Positions 1 to 12,259 of a DNA stretch of 64,000 nucleotides are shown piece by piece (position 1 is the stretch's first letter; each line of letters opens with the position of its first letter). The translations under genes and the position numbers were made by a program. Source of the DNA: Pampus argenteus (lineage: Eukaryota; Chordata; Actinopteri; Scombriformes; Stromateidae); assembly GCA_036937835.1 (NCBI GenBank), contig CM072863.1:2229501-2293500 (forward strand), written 5' to 3'. Under the pieces are notes generated by a model. The model did not search any database, was not told the origin of the DNA, and saw only the letters and a program-made list of their open reading frames with translations.

Positions 1-2938
1 TGCAACCAGCTGTGCAGCAGGTCTTTGTCCTGTCAAATGCTCATTTTTATGTTCTGATATTTTACTTTTTTATTTCTGTCTTATTGCGTCGATGCTGAGG
101 CCAAGTTTTCTTCTGCTGTGTTTATAGTTGTACCCACCGTTGAGTTTATCTTTAATATTCTTTAATATATTTCTGCTTTAGTGAGATGAGGACAACATTT
201 AATTTCGCCGTAGAAATATCGCCACTCCTCCTTTTGACCTGTCACAGTTACAAAATTTAACACTTTCCTAACTTTAGCTCTGAATGAAGAATAAATGTTA
301 ATCGTCCTTTGTGGCTTTAATTCTTTTTTATTTCCTTATTACATAAAGAACACATAGAAATTCGAAGAACAATATTAATGATTTAATGAACGCTTAATGA
401 AACCTAAAACAGTAAAAAGATTAACAGAAACTCAGGATTGTGTCTAATTTTCGTGGCTAAAAAATAAACAGAGACTCAACATATGAAGTCTGCGGTGGAC
501 AGATTGTCAGCAAATGATTTTAAAGTATGAGTGAGAGCAGACGACGTGTCGGACATCAACATCTGGACTGCTTCCTGTCACTCGCTGTGTGGCCGTCAAA
601 CACGAGTCAATCGGATCCAAAATTCAGGCCGTTTCCTGTCAAACTGTCACCAGCGGCTGATTTTCTGGAGTTTTCTGGACTTCACCTCTTCCTGAGTGAA
701 CCAGGTGAACCATTGATAGTTGTTTTTTTTATTGGTGTAAACTTTGCTCGCATCGGGCTGCCGTAGTAGACGGATGCAGCTGTTTGTTGAACTTTATGCT
801 ACCAGAACTCGTCTCTGGACTGCTGGTCGAACAGCCTGATGGAGCGATTGAGGCCTTTGTTAGAGATTATCAGCTCAGCTATTTATGAAGCCGGAGTATT
901 ACTGCTCATCTCTGAGTTTCCCTCTTTTTGTTTTCCCATCTCTCTCTCTTGTGTATATTTATCTCACTGAGAAGAATTGTGCTGCCTGGAAACTTTATCA
1001 GGATATATTTAGTCCTCATCTCACTCCGTCCTTCTGTCTTTCTTTCTCTCTCTTCTGTTTGCTTATCAAGAGTCAATAAGAACAATGGAAATATTATCGG
1101 ACTATTGTGTGTTGCTACTTCGTTCTCCAGTTATCGTGAAAACAAAGATCCCATTACCACGTGTGTTTTTGTGTATGTATGCATAAGTATTCATGTGTGC
1201 ATTTGCATGCATGTTGGCAGGATTTTTGTATTTGCATACATCTTTGTGTTGGTATCTGTGTGTGTGACTGTGACTGTGTGTGTGTGTGTCTTTGTATTCG
1301 TACAGTGACCCAGAATGTTTTGACATTTTAAAGTCAGGAAGCAGGAGAACAGTCTGTCCCAAATGGAAACTTCTAAAAACAGAAATGCTGGAAGTTAAAA
1401 CAATGGGTGCGTACTGAGTTACAGGGCAAGGCAGGAGGTGTCAGAGTACACGGGGAGGGGAGCGGAGGAAGAAAGAGATGCTTTCTATTCAGGCTTTATT
1501 CACTATATTGCAACTATAAGAAAGTGTTACAAAACGCTCCCTGTCCTGAATTCACCATAAGAAGCTCTTTTTTTTCACAAAGTTAGAAGTATTGCAAGTG
1601 TTAACGTGCAAAGAGTTGGAAAGGATTTTATGTTATGCATATTGGGCCTCGACACAGTTAGTAGAGAGAGTGTGAAGGCAGGACAGGATGTGTCAAGACT
1701 GTTATTTATCTGGTATGCTGGAACTTAGAAAAATAGATTTTTTATGTCTTATTATGTTTTATTCTTTAGAGGGCAGAGCAGCTGGTATGGAAAGTTATGA
1801 AATATAACATTGGGATATTTTTGGAGACAGGATGTGTCAAAACACAGAGAGAGAGGTCTTCCTTCCTGTCTTCAGCAAACCTCTGCAGGTGCATTCAGAG
1901 GCAGGTACGACTATAATGGTTTTAACATTAACAACTAGCACAACTAAGACATATTTGACAGTGACATCATTTCTATTTAACACATTTTAAGGAGAAGGTG
2001 GTTTTTTTTTTGTTTAGGGATCATGATACTGTCACGTTTAGGTATAAAAAGTACATGCAAGTATCTTTTGTGTCTGCACCATAGTAGAAGTGAATATAAT
2101 TATGTTTAATGGCCCTGTCCAGTTAGGTTTAGGCACAAAACATAAGTGTTTAGGGTTAAAGGACAGAAAAGTGTGGGTTAAAGTTAGGCTTCTTCAGTTC
2201 TAACCTGATGATGGAAACCAGGAGCTATATCTCTGGATCACAGAGGGTGGAGCTGTAGACCACACCCCTCATTCTGTAACACAGGGTCACATGAGTCACC
2301 CTTCAAGGTGTGAGTCGTTTTGGTCACATGATCCAGAGATTGAGGCCTGCTCTGATGGTGAAGAGCAGTTAAACTTCCTGGGATGAGGAATTAACATATT
2401 TTAACACGAAATCGTAAAAGCAGAACAAAACAAGGTTTATTACTATTATAAAAATGCACAGACAAAGGCTTCATATTCCATAGTAGTAAACAGCATTTCC
2501 AATTCATACAAAGGAGTTTGAGTCAACAGAGGAAATGAAGGTTACATGAGGGTGAAAAGATTTGTCAAAGGGCAGAAAAGTGAGTGTGCTGCCTGTAAAG
2601 ATCCAGGGTTTGAAACCATTAGTTTACAAGAAAAGTTACGGAGTAACTGAAACCAACTTTATTCATTTATCCTGCTGTAATCAGCTTCATGTCAGAGCAT
2701 CTACTAAATGCTTAAAGAGTACAGACGTGGTAAACAACTCAAGTGAATGGAAGAAAAAAACATTGAGATAATAAGAAATGAAGCCGCCACATATTTTCTA
2801 ATAAAACAAACAAGAGCGCGGGGAGTAAAAAATGGGAAATGACTAAATTGAATTGAAATAGCATTTCTACAATGGAGCCTCATAAACATAGTTTATTTCC
2901 ATAAAGCTTGGCTGGAGTTTAAAATGCTGCAGTACACT

Positions 2939-2963
2939 CACACACACACACACACACACACAG

Positions 2964-2995
<32 letters not shown>

Positions 2996-3025
2996 ACACA
3001 CACACACACACTGCTGCTGCTGCTG
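2939..3025 (+). repeat. (CA)n followed by (CTG)5
   Basis: CA array with two GA interruptions that runs into five CTG trinucleotides. Confidence 0.96.
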
Positions 3026-4102
3026 AGGTGTGTCTGATGTAAAATCTACACCTTCTAACTCTCTCCAGCATCAATCTGCCACACAGACAAATATCTACAA
3101 ACAATGTGCGACACATTAAACACCTGCACAGGTAAACTGCTTCTGGCATCATGTCCGAACAAGGCAGCTGTTTTTTAATTAAAACTATAAACTATAAATA
3201 TTGTTATTGATTAATTAATCACTTACTAATATGTCATAGATCAGTAATAAGAACAGAACAGACAAGGGAGACAATAGGAAGTACTTATAAATATCAATAA
3301 TTTATTGTTAATAACTTATTAATCAACAGAAAGGAAGTTCCACTTTGTTACAACTATCTAAACGTCCTCATTAATAAATTACAGCCCTTGTATAAAGCAG
3401 TGGTCGACGTATTTACAAAGCCCTGAGCTACATAAAAACCTGAAGGGTTTCCTGCTAGAAACCGGCGTCTGGCTCTTTGTGTCTTTAAATACACACTCTC
3501 ACTTTCTGTCTCTCTTTCCTCTTCCTCTAATGCTTTTCTTCTTTTTCTGCATCCACCCCGTGTCTATCTTACTTGCTAATTCAATCGCACACACACACAC
3601 ACACACACCTCGCCTCTGGTAAGTTATCCCCCAAAGACACACACTCTATTACCCAAGATGCACTGCCCCGCTGCGCGCCTGCCTTTTCATTGGCCAATAA
3701 AACAACCTGAGCTTTATGGCTCTACCGATTCCAAGTACATCAACTATAGAGAGACGAGAGGAGGGGCGACATAGATGGAGAGAGGTCAGGAAAGAGAGAA
3801 TACACCTGAGGTTTATGGTCCAAACTCCTCCTTTAGAGGCAGAGAGGGACGGGCTGAGTAGATCAACCGTGGAGAGAAACGGAGAGAAGACTGACGGGGA
3901 AAAAGGAGGAGGAGAAATACACAGAAAATACTCAATATGAAAGGAGAGAGAACGAGTGAGGAGGAAGAAAGAATAAAGGCCATAAAAATAAAGAGAGCTA
4001 TTCACGACTTATAAAATAACAGCCATCGATGTGCAAACTAAAACTGCAGCGTAGATGAAATAGATGATATTTTATTGTTCCAGCCCCCTAAGTCCCAGTC
4101 GG

Positions 4103-4300
4103 TATAAATAGCTATTGATTTAACATGTTTTATTCAGCGAGCCAGGCGAACGTTCGGGCCTGAGAGACGTCAGCAGCTCGAAGAAGGCGAGGCTTCCTGC
4201 TGCATTTTCACAGCGTCGGCTCCTATCGGATAAAGGTTGCGTCCCAAGATCCTCAGTCTGAGCGGCGTTTAGTCGCCTGTCTGTGTCGGAGCGGTGGAGT
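4103..4300 (+). promoter_or_regulatory. TATA-like box plus CpG-dense patch (possible internal promoter)
   Basis: TATAAATA at 4103-4110 is followed by a patch (4136-4300) with some 17 CpGs in about 165 bases, including a GACGTCA half-palindrome, in otherwise CpG-poor intron. No transcript or start site can be seen; this is a weak call from composition. Confidence 0.25.
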
Positions 4301-5673
4301 TAAGTGTCATTATCAAGCTACGTGATACCAGACGTTACTTCACATTCATTCGTTTTAAATCCAACTTAACGTTCCCGCTTTGTTGAAGGACCACCTGAAC
4401 TCGATCAATCTTTATGGTTTTTGTTGTTAAACACACTATCTGCACCTCAGAATGACCCACAGGAGTATAATATACAGTAGTTAAGGTCCAGTTAGGTTCA
4501 GCTCATTGTCGTTTCTAGATGTTCGTCATGCTGAGTTTAACTTTACTTTCACTTTCACCATCCCGTCAGTGATTTGGAGCCAGAAAAACTACATTTGCTG
4601 AATAGAGCAGCGGATCTGTCTCCCTTTTTGTTTTTGTGTTTTCTTTTCTCCAACCCTCCACCTTGTATTCCCTCTCTGTCTCTCTCTTTTCTCGCCGTCT
4701 TCCTCTCACACACGCGTCCCGTAAACCGAGCGACATGTTCACACATCACCACAGCAGCCTGCAGGCCTGGTTGAAGTGAGGCACACAGCTGTCAGTGCTT
4801 TGTGATTTGAATCTGCAAAAATGGAGCGATGGGGGCCGCTTGACGTCCACGAGTGTTGAGATCCTCCCCTGGCCGCCTCAACCAAAAAAAAAACACACTT
4901 ATACACACACACACACGTGTCACCTCCAGCCTCCATCTACATCACTTGTTATCGCTCTCTGTGTTTGCTCCATCTTGTCCTTTCCCGTTCAGCTCTTTAT
5001 TCTTCTTTCAATCCTCAGTCTCCACTTTGACTCTTTGAATCTCTTCTCTTTCTTTTAATTTGTCATAATTATTGTATGTTAAGTGTTCAGTCCCTCTACA
5101 TCTTTCTTCTGCTCTTATTCTTTCTCTCTTTTACTTTCTATTCATCTGTATGAATTCATTTTAAAAGCAGCTCTTGTCAGTCTTTAAGGATTTTTTCTGG
5201 GTTTTGGGCCTTTAGATATGTGGTTGCTGTACTGTATGTGGTATCCATCTTACATCACTGCTCTATCGAGACAGATCTCTGCATTATATCTGTTTTCCAT
5301 GTATCTCTCTCTTCATTACACTCAGTCTGTTGCATGTAAAACTTGAAGTTTGTGTCTGTTGATAACAAGATAACCAACAGATTTGGATTGCTTTTGGGCT
5401 TTTTTTTAGATGTAACAGGTCACTCTCATTAAGTAAAAGTGTTGATGTTTAGTTGTCAAAGTGCAGAAGACAAACGATCAGAGTGATGAACCGTCCTCGA
5501 GGCTGCTGCAGCTCAGCGAGTTGAAGACGACGACTGGTTAATTCCTGTTTTCTGTGTTAGTATCCGTCCCTTTTTGTTTATTCTCGCTCGCCTGTTCTCA
5601 CCTTGCCTTTTGCACTTTATGGACCTATTTTTGACGAGCTGAAAGACGAACTGAAATACCCTCAGAGATCCTG

Positions 5674-5851
5674 ACACACACACACACACACACACACAGA
5701 CACACACACACACACACTCACATACATACTCAGGGAAGTGCTGAAATGTGTTTGGAGTTGAATTGCTATTAATGTGTTTTTTTTTCCCCACCAGTCAATA
5801 CTCTTTTGTACTGACTGTCATTCACCATGACAGCTGCCCCCCAGTGTTCTG

Positions 5852-5885
<34 letters not shown>
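5674..5885 (+). repeat. (CA)n and (GT)n pair in opposite orientation
   Basis: CA at 5674-5717 and GT at 5854-5885, 137 bases apart, could pair as a stem in RNA or single-stranded DNA. Confidence 0.93.
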
Positions 5886-5889
<4 letters not shown>

Positions 5890-6893
5890 CGTGTGCAGTC
5901 ATTGACAGTTGTGCAGTGTGGAAACATGCCGGTAGCAACATTTACGGCGTACGTTGACAGTTCTTTTAACAGAAGAACTATTGAAGTGCTGCTGCCAGTT
6001 TAGTGACCGCGGGTCAATTTGCTCAATTTGTTCCAGTCTCAAAGTGGAGATCATGTGGAGAAACACAGACCTGCAGTAAAGAGCCGACGTCACTCCAACT
6101 CCAATATTGACTTGTATGACGTTTAACAGACAATTTAGTAACAGTGTGGTCGATTTGTTGGTTTTCAAGCTTTCTGTTTGTTTTGGAAATTTAAAAAAAA
6201 ACCAACACATGACATGAAACTGAAAATTGACTTAAAGTCACACAGATAGGTTCAAATATTCTGCAGTTTAACAAGGAAGGTGAACATGAGGTGAGCAATA
6301 TGTTTAATTATATATTTGAATATCATAATATAATAATAATAAGTTATTTTATTATTACAAGCTAGTTTTACCTATTAACCATACTTCTATACAGACAATG
6401 AATGAAATGAATGTGTAACAGGAAACTACTGATGAAAAGACAACAAAGATATAAAACATCTTGAGTGAAAATGACTAAAATAAAACTGCACTAAGCGATA
6501 TAGTTAAAACACACACTAGATAAACTGGTTGTAAGCAGTCACACACAGAGCCGAACCCACAGAGGATGATCACGACTCTGCAGCTTTCTCTGTTTACCAT
6601 CTTATAGTTTACAAATTGTTTCTGTTCACTCTCATCTCATCTCAGCTAAAGAATCAGATATTTCCCTCAAGAGTTGGTCAAAAAATGTTAAAAGGAGATT
6701 GAATATTGGACTTATATTTGTCAAGTGGCCACATAAACAACGTTAACGTCGCTCCGTGCTTGTTTTGTAAATCGGCGGCTGAGTTTATCAGCTGATAATA
6801 TGTAAACGTTGCTTTTGAATCCTCATTAAGTCACAGCGCTTCAGAGTAAATATATGCTAAGTAAACTACGTCATGTCTGCTGTCCACCTCCAG

Positions 6894-7095
6894 ATTACCT
6901 ACAAGGCCCTGAGCTCGTTAGACCCCAGCGCTGATTTGACAACCCAGAGGGGAAGGGTGTTCAAGCTGAGGAACGAGACCCATCACCTGTTCGTAGGTCT
7001 CTACCCGGGGACCACCTACTTCTTCACCCTCAAAGCCTCCACGAACAAGGGCTTCGGCCCTCCCGTCACCACCCGCATCTCCACCAAGATAGCAG
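6894..7095 (+). CDS. ptprt: ptprt exon: C-terminal part of a fibronectin type III repeat (202 nt)
   Basis: This exon encodes residues 1-67 of the visible fragment plus one base of the next codon, from ITYKALSS to ISTKIA. GLYPGTTYFFTLKAS is the typical FN3 E-F strand pattern (L-PGT-Y-hydrophobic-A), and KGFGPP is the usual end of the repeat. By comparison with PTPRM and PTPRT it is the second half of the third of four FN3 repeats, in the extracellular stalk that supports homophilic adhesion. One N-glycosylation sequon (NET) is present. The acceptor is tgtccacctccag and the donor G|gtaaac. It starts in phase 0 and ends in phase 1, and the 202-nt length fits my recollection of the family's gene structure. 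The 23 open bases upstream are intron and not part of the protein. Confidence 0.95.
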
Positions 7096-8705
7096 GTAAA
7101 CGTTCACGTTCATTACAGTCTTTATATGAAAGGTGTTTGTTAATGTGAGCTCGTCCTTTAATTTCCCGTCTTGATTGATCTCCAATCACACAGACATATT
7201 TTTGGTCAGTTTTTCTATGAATGTGCCCGTCACTGTTTATATTTATGTCTTTGTGACGGTTTTCATATCTATCTGACTTTTTCTTTCCAATCGTAACCTT
7301 CTGTTTGTGTCGCCCGCCTCGGTCCATAGAAAATGTCAGTGGCACCACAAAAAAAAAAAAAGGAAAACAATCAACTTTTGAAGCAGCAGCTGTGAAATGC
7401 CATCTCATGTTAATGCATTTCTTTATTCTGGAACAAGAGGACTTTATTCTTTTTCCCAACTGGTTTGTGAATGGTTTTCTTTGTTGTTTAAATGACGGAA
7501 TGACCCTTTCTCTTTTTCCTTTTTCTACGTGTCTCTTTGCCCTTTATGTCTCTGACTCAACATGTCTGTCTTCCCATTGCTTCCCGTTTCCCTCCATCTT
7601 TGTCTCTTTCAGCTTTCTCCCCGTCTTCAATCTTCCGTCTCTCGTCTTACCTTTCCTTTTCTTTCTCTCTTTTTTTTTTTTTTAATCCCTTACTCTAATA
7701 ATTGCTTCCCAAATGGCATGTCTAATTGTCTTGGCGTCCTTCACAGGATGCTTTTTATTTTTCCTGCCTCCTCATCGAGGCAGTCGTGACCTTTAGTTGC
7801 GGTTTTATCAGTATATCTGTGGAGACGCTCACTGTAGCTCTGAGCCAAAAGCTCACAAATTCTCACAATCTTAACTTTTTAACGACCAGTTGTTGAGAGG
7901 CGCATTTTGTGGAAAAACAAACAAAAACGATGCACACATACATGTGGCTTATGGATGCCATTGGGTTTATGGTAAATGTGGCATAAAATCACTTTATTTT
8001 AATGATACCAGTTTGTAAGTTAAACCCATATATGGGCAGTATTGACCTACAGAAGACAGTGTGAAGGTGTCATCAGCGTGTTATCAGCGTCATCCTATCT
8101 GTCAACACCTACAGTGATTTTAGCGTGACCTTTCCACTAAGCGTTCATTCCTCCATCATCCTTTCAAATCTTAACAACATGTTGTTAAGAGGAAAAAGAT
8201 AAAATAAAAAAAAAATAAAAACTGGGGCGCTTCTACACATAACAGAGATGTCTTCCTCCAAATGTCACGCCAACCCCAATCTTCATTATCTCATTCAGGG
8301 ACCAAACGATGAAGAGATATAAATTAAATGATGCAGACGGATAGAGATGGATGGACACAGGCGGAGGGGTTGGACTCTGTGTTAATAACCTAAATGCCAC
8401 AGCGAAAGTGTTAAAAGTCTTTCTCAGAAAGGCTTTGATGCTGCACGTCCAATATGAGGACATGACAGATGAGAAATTAAAAACTAGAATGAAATTAAAT
8501 GTGTGTGAAGCCTTTCAGAGGGACACATCCATCTTTCTGTTGGCTTTAATAGGTCTGATAAGATAACTGGTGTGAAGATACGATGAAATAAAATCAAATC
8601 GTGTGGGTTTATACTGTCCTCGATGTTTGTTAAGATGTCTGCAGTAAATAAATGATGCTGGACCGTTAAACCTGGACGTGCCCTCCTTCTATTCTTTCCC
8701 ATCAG
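7096..8705 (+). other. ptprt: Intron (1.6 kb)
   Basis: This intron joins phase 1 ends. It has A-rich runs (7350-7360, 8208-8220) and a pyrimidine-rich stretch at about 7500-7685. No other gene is supported. Confidence 0.85.
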
Positions 8706-8808
8706 CACCCATGATGCCGGAGTACGAGTCTGAGGCTCCACTGAATGAGACGGAGACGACCATCACCATCCTGCTGAAGCCTGCACAGTCACGAGGAGCA
8801 CCTATCAG
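8706..8808 (+). CDS. ptprt: ptprt exon: start of the membrane-proximal FN3 repeat (103 nt)
   Basis: This exon encodes APMMPEYESEAPLNETETT and on through LLKPAQSRGAPI, closely matching human PTPRT in this segment (PLNET, TTIT, LKPAQSRGAP). It forms the first strands of the fourth FN3 repeat outside the cell. The first two bases complete an Ala codon begun in the previous exon; the last two (AG) complete a Ser codon with the next exon. There is one sequon (NET). The acceptor follows cccatcag and the donor is AG|gtaact. A long CTCTC microsatellite starts five bases into the intron. Because 103 is not a multiple of three, skipping this exon would shift the frame. Confidence 0.95.
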
Positions 8809-8812
8809 GTAA

Positions 8813-8957
8813 CTCTCCTCTCCTCTCCTCTCCTCTCCTCTCCTCTCCTCTCCTCTCCTCTCCTCTCCTCTCCTCTCCTCTCCTCTCCTCTCCTCTCCTC
8901 TCCTCTCCTCTCCTCTCCTCTCCTCTCCTCTCCTCTCCTCTCCTCCCCTCCCCTCCC
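8813..8957 (+). repeat. (CTCTC)n pentanucleotide microsatellite
   Basis: There are about 26-28 nearly perfect copies of the five-base unit CTCTC, decaying to CCCTC at the 3' end. In the transcript it is a continuous pyrimidine tract rich in CUCUCU-type motifs. The ORFs of Glu-Glu-Arg-Arg repeats on the opposite strand are artefacts. Confidence 0.97.
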
Positions 8958-10094
8958 TCAAGGGTCTCTTTCAAAGCCATTAAAGTCACTCACACATACA
9001 AGTCCAATTTATATGCAAGGGAACTCAGAGAATGGGACCTTTTATAAATTTGTCAGTGAACCGTATCGTCATCGATCACACACATCCTGCAGCTTTTTAG
9101 CTTTTTAGCTGCTGCCATATGGGAGATGCAACCTCAAGCAGACAAGCATGGTGACACAAACACAAACAGTCTATGACACACAAAAACAGGATAACACACA
9201 CTGATAACATACAGCATTCCTTTATTCATTCAGTCAACAAATAGCCATCTAATATAATAACTGCAGACTTTTAACGTTTTGAATATTGATATAGTGAAAC
9301 CCTGATCATGTGATCATGTGTTAGACTTGCAGCATTTCTACTACTTCTGTCTTTATACTGTAATAGTACATTTTGTCATTCTGACAGTTTTTGTCTAATG
9401 TACACACAGTTAATTTATTCCTTTTCCTTTACTAATTTTTTCCAGCCAGCATGTTTTTTTTAATTAAAAGTTCACTTTGAACATGTGATCTCATCCATTT
9501 AATTGGTGTAGAGGACGACATTATTCTCTAGTCGCCTTTAGGGAAATACAGCTTCGACAAGGGTGCGTGGAGAATATATATCACTTCAATTTAGACTTTG
9601 GGAAATGGATTAGTGGAATCTGAGCGTGGGTCAGTGGTTTACTGTTAATTTCTGTAAATCCCAAACCATATCTCACCATTTATCACCCACACATGTCAAA
9701 TATATCTCATGTTGAGTTAGCTGCACTCCAGTCACTAACATCTTAAAGCCCCTTAACGTGTTGCTTATTATGTGTGTTTTGTGTAAGTGTTACAAGTTTT
9801 TAGTGCCAAACACATCTGTCGGTTAATGATAATGAATTTTCAGGAATTGTGGTGCTTTTTTTTCTATTCACAAATGTTTAAAACTCAAAGAGAGAAGAAC
9901 AAGAACACACACATGTATGCATATGGAAACATACTGGGACATATCATTTCCCATCTACCCCCTGCACTAATTCATCCCATGTCCAGCCTCTGAAAACCAT
10001 TAGTTTGAAATGAATATTTCACCAGAAAGGCAGCAAAGACATGGAAGAAGAGAGAGAGAGAGAAAGAGAGAAAGACTAGTCTTTGGTCATCAGC

Positions 10095-10290
10095 AATTAT
10101 CTTTTATGAAAGCTGCCAAACGGGAGCTGGGGGATAATTGGCTGCGGCCCCCTTCACAGAAACATACATTTCCCTAATTGCGTATAATTGTGAAGTGAGT
10201 TCTTGGCGTGGAGGATGGAGGTAATTGCAGAGGGCCGCTGCGTTTGTCCTGACCGCTAAAGAAGCCCTCAGCTATTCATGAAGCCTCTCA
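10095..10290. other. Candidate conserved non-coding element
   Basis: A unique stretch of balanced composition between repeats, with several AATT/TAATTG homeodomain-like cores (ggataattgg, cctaattgcg, gtaattgcag) and a GC-rich middle. It has no convincing ORF or splice sites. The call rests on sequence texture only. Confidence 0.3.
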
Positions 10291-10785
10291 GAGCGGAACG
10301 GAAACACACACACACACACACATGTAAAGATAGACCTTTTAAGTATGTAAGCACACTTTCATGCACCTGTTAGAACACACACACCTGCTAAAAACACATC
10401 TGGACTGATTTAATGTCTATGAGAACACACACACATACACACACACGTATCTTTTACTTTAATTCATACTTTGCTGCTGAGTCAGCAAATGACATTTTCG
10501 AGCTACTTGTTGAAAAAAGTGTGTCATTATTTGGAAAACAGTGACCCCAAATTAAGGATTCATATTTCTGAAGATGCTGCACAGACGTCGGTCCTCTACA
10601 GGTACAGCTTGGATTTAAATGAAAGGTTTTTAATGGCGACTGCTCCATTGTCGTTTCTAATTTCAGCTCAAATCATCTTCATGTCAGTAGAAAGCACACG
10701 TTAACAGAGAAAGTTTGGTATAAAGTGTCACTCAAACAGCACACAGCAGCATCTTTCCATTAATGGAGATTTATTCCTCTACCAG

Positions 10786-11062
10786 CTCGTACCAGCTCGT
10801 TGTGAAGGAGGAGCGCAAGTCCAAGACCCGCCGCGCAGCCTCTGAGGCCCCCGAGTGTTTCTCCGCCCCCGTCAGCTTCCGCAACGCCTCCATCTTGGAC
10901 TCGCCCTACTACATCGCTGCTGAGCTGCCACCATCCAGCCTCACAGTGGTGCAGCCGTTCACAGTGGGAGACAACAAGAGTCATGGTGGTTTCTGGAACC
11001 CTCCTCTGTCACCAGCCAAGAGCTACAGCATCTACTACCAGGCAATGAGCAGGGCCAATGGG
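10786..11062 (+). CDS. ptprt: ptprt exon: membrane-proximal FN3 repeat with convertase-like site (277 nt)
   Basis: This exon completes a Ser codon and encodes SYQLVVKEERKSKTRRAAS through AMSRANG, ending on a complete codon before gtgagt. It matches the human PTPRT segment YQLVVKEER...RRAA...ECFS.PVS.RNAS.LDS..Y.AAEL. KTRR at 10823-10834 lies where type IIB phosphatases are cut by furin-like convertases into two non-covalently held subunits (family knowledge). Two sequons, NAS and NKS, are visible. The acceptor is ttcctctaccag; a second accag ten bases later would shift the frame and is rejected. The length of 277 nt is 92 codons plus one base. Confidence 0.96.
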
Positions 11063-11505
11063 GTGAGTCTCATCAGTGTGTGTGTGTGCAGAAGTAATAC
11101 ACAAGGATATAGTGCAAGGTATGTGCATATATAGCAAAAAAACACAAAACGTGATGACAATAACAAGGGAGAGTATTTTTTAATGGGTACCAAAAGAGAT
11201 TAATTAGAAATGTTCAAACGCTGATATTTTAAAGTTTGATCCCTTTCATGTCAAAATGTCATCAGACACAAAAGAAAAATGAACTTTCTTGAAACCGTTT
11301 GTTGACTAGTTGTTTGAAAAGATACAGCAGCTGTTGTCACAGAGCAGAAAACTTCTGCTGCACATATATTAAAATATCACGGAGCTGATCCAGCAAAATC
11401 AATGTTATGTCACTAATCAGAAAAAAAGAAAAGATGAAAACTCCCTCCGGTAAACTTCCCAGAATTCATCTGTCTGTTTGCTTTTTGTCTGCAAATACAA
11501 CAACA

Positions 11506-11868
11506 CCCTCCTCCCCCACCTCTCCCTTCTCTCCCTCTTCTCCCTCCTCTTCCTTCTCTCCCCACCTCTCCCTTCTCTCCCTCTTCTCCCTCCTCTTCCT
11601 TCTCTCCCCACCTCTCCCTTTTCTCCCTCCTCTCCCACCTATCCCTTCTCTCCCTTCTATCCCTCTTCTCCCTTCTCTCCCTCTTCTCCCTCCTCTTCCT
11701 TCTCTCCATCCTCTCCCTCCTCTCCCACCTCTCCCTTCTCTCCCCCTTCTCCCTCCTCTTCCTTCTCTCCCTCCTCTCCCTCCTCCTCCACCTCTCCCTC
11801 CTCTCCCTCCTCTCCCTCCTCTCCCTCCTCTCCCACCTCACCTACCTCCCGCACCTCTCCTCTCTCAT
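11506..11868 (+). repeat. Imperfect CTCCCT/CTCTTC pyrimidine minisatellite
   Basis: About 360 bases are almost purely C and T, built from interspersed TCTCCC, CTCTTC and CTCCCACC units in larger 30-60 base blocks. The Ser/Pro- and Glu/Arg-rich ORFs in it have no domain character. A homopurine-homopyrimidine run of this length can form triplex DNA. Confidence 0.95.
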
Positions 11869-12146
11869 AACTCGTTCCCAACTTGAACTTGGCTCCTGAA
11901 TTTCCATAATACTCCGAACTCCTGTGAGGGTTGTTTTAATTTTCCACTGCCGTAACCACAGTAACTCAGTTTGGCGAGTGGGGCCGGCCGTGCTGGCTGA
12001 TGCCGTGATGTAATATCCTCCTCCAGAAGGCAGATTTCCCACAATGCACTCAGTCGGAGAGAGACTGTGTGAGTGGGCGTGAGTGGGGTGGATTCTTGCA
12101 TGATTGAACCAGCGTGCGCCTGAGCAGATGAGTGTGCGTTTAGAAA

Positions 12147-12206
12147 GTGTGTGTGTGTGCGTGTGCGTGTGTGTGTGTGCATGTGTGTGTGTGCGTGTGC
12201 GTGTGC

Positions 12207-12259
<53 letters not shown>

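Larger units (their letters stand above)
1..6893 (+). other. ptprt: Intron, 3' part (no exon recognised)
   Basis: This is the end of the intron before the first visible exon; it ends in a cag acceptor at 6891-6893. I searched for the preceding fibronectin exon, whose product should run into ITYKALSS, and did not find it. It holds (CA)n at 2939-3011 followed by five CTG at 3011-3025, a short CA run near 3590-3608, (CA)n 5674-5717 and (GT)n 5854-5885. It also holds a 12-bp inverted repeat at 2229-2340 and a CpG-dense patch at 4136-4300. The rest is AT-rich without recognisable features. Confidence 0.8.
8809..10785 (+). other. ptprt: Intron (2.0 kb) with pentanucleotide array
   Basis: It begins gtaactctcctctcc, so the microsatellite (8813-8957) almost touches the donor. 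Its other notable part is a compact, complex, non-coding stretch at about 10095-10290, followed by short CA runs at 10304-10322 and 10428-10446. Confidence 0.85.

Noticed and set aside
8689..8989. Minus-strand ORFs of GEERRGEERR repeats
   Set aside because: Direct translation of the CTCTC microsatellite; the + strand holds a clear ptprt exon here.
10796..11062. Alternative start of the 277-nt exon at the second accag
   Set aside because: It removes ten bases, breaks the frame and loses the conserved SYQ.
11407..11886. Ser/Pro-rich and Glu/Arg-rich ORFs on both strands
   Set aside because: Low-complexity CTCCC array translated in all frames.
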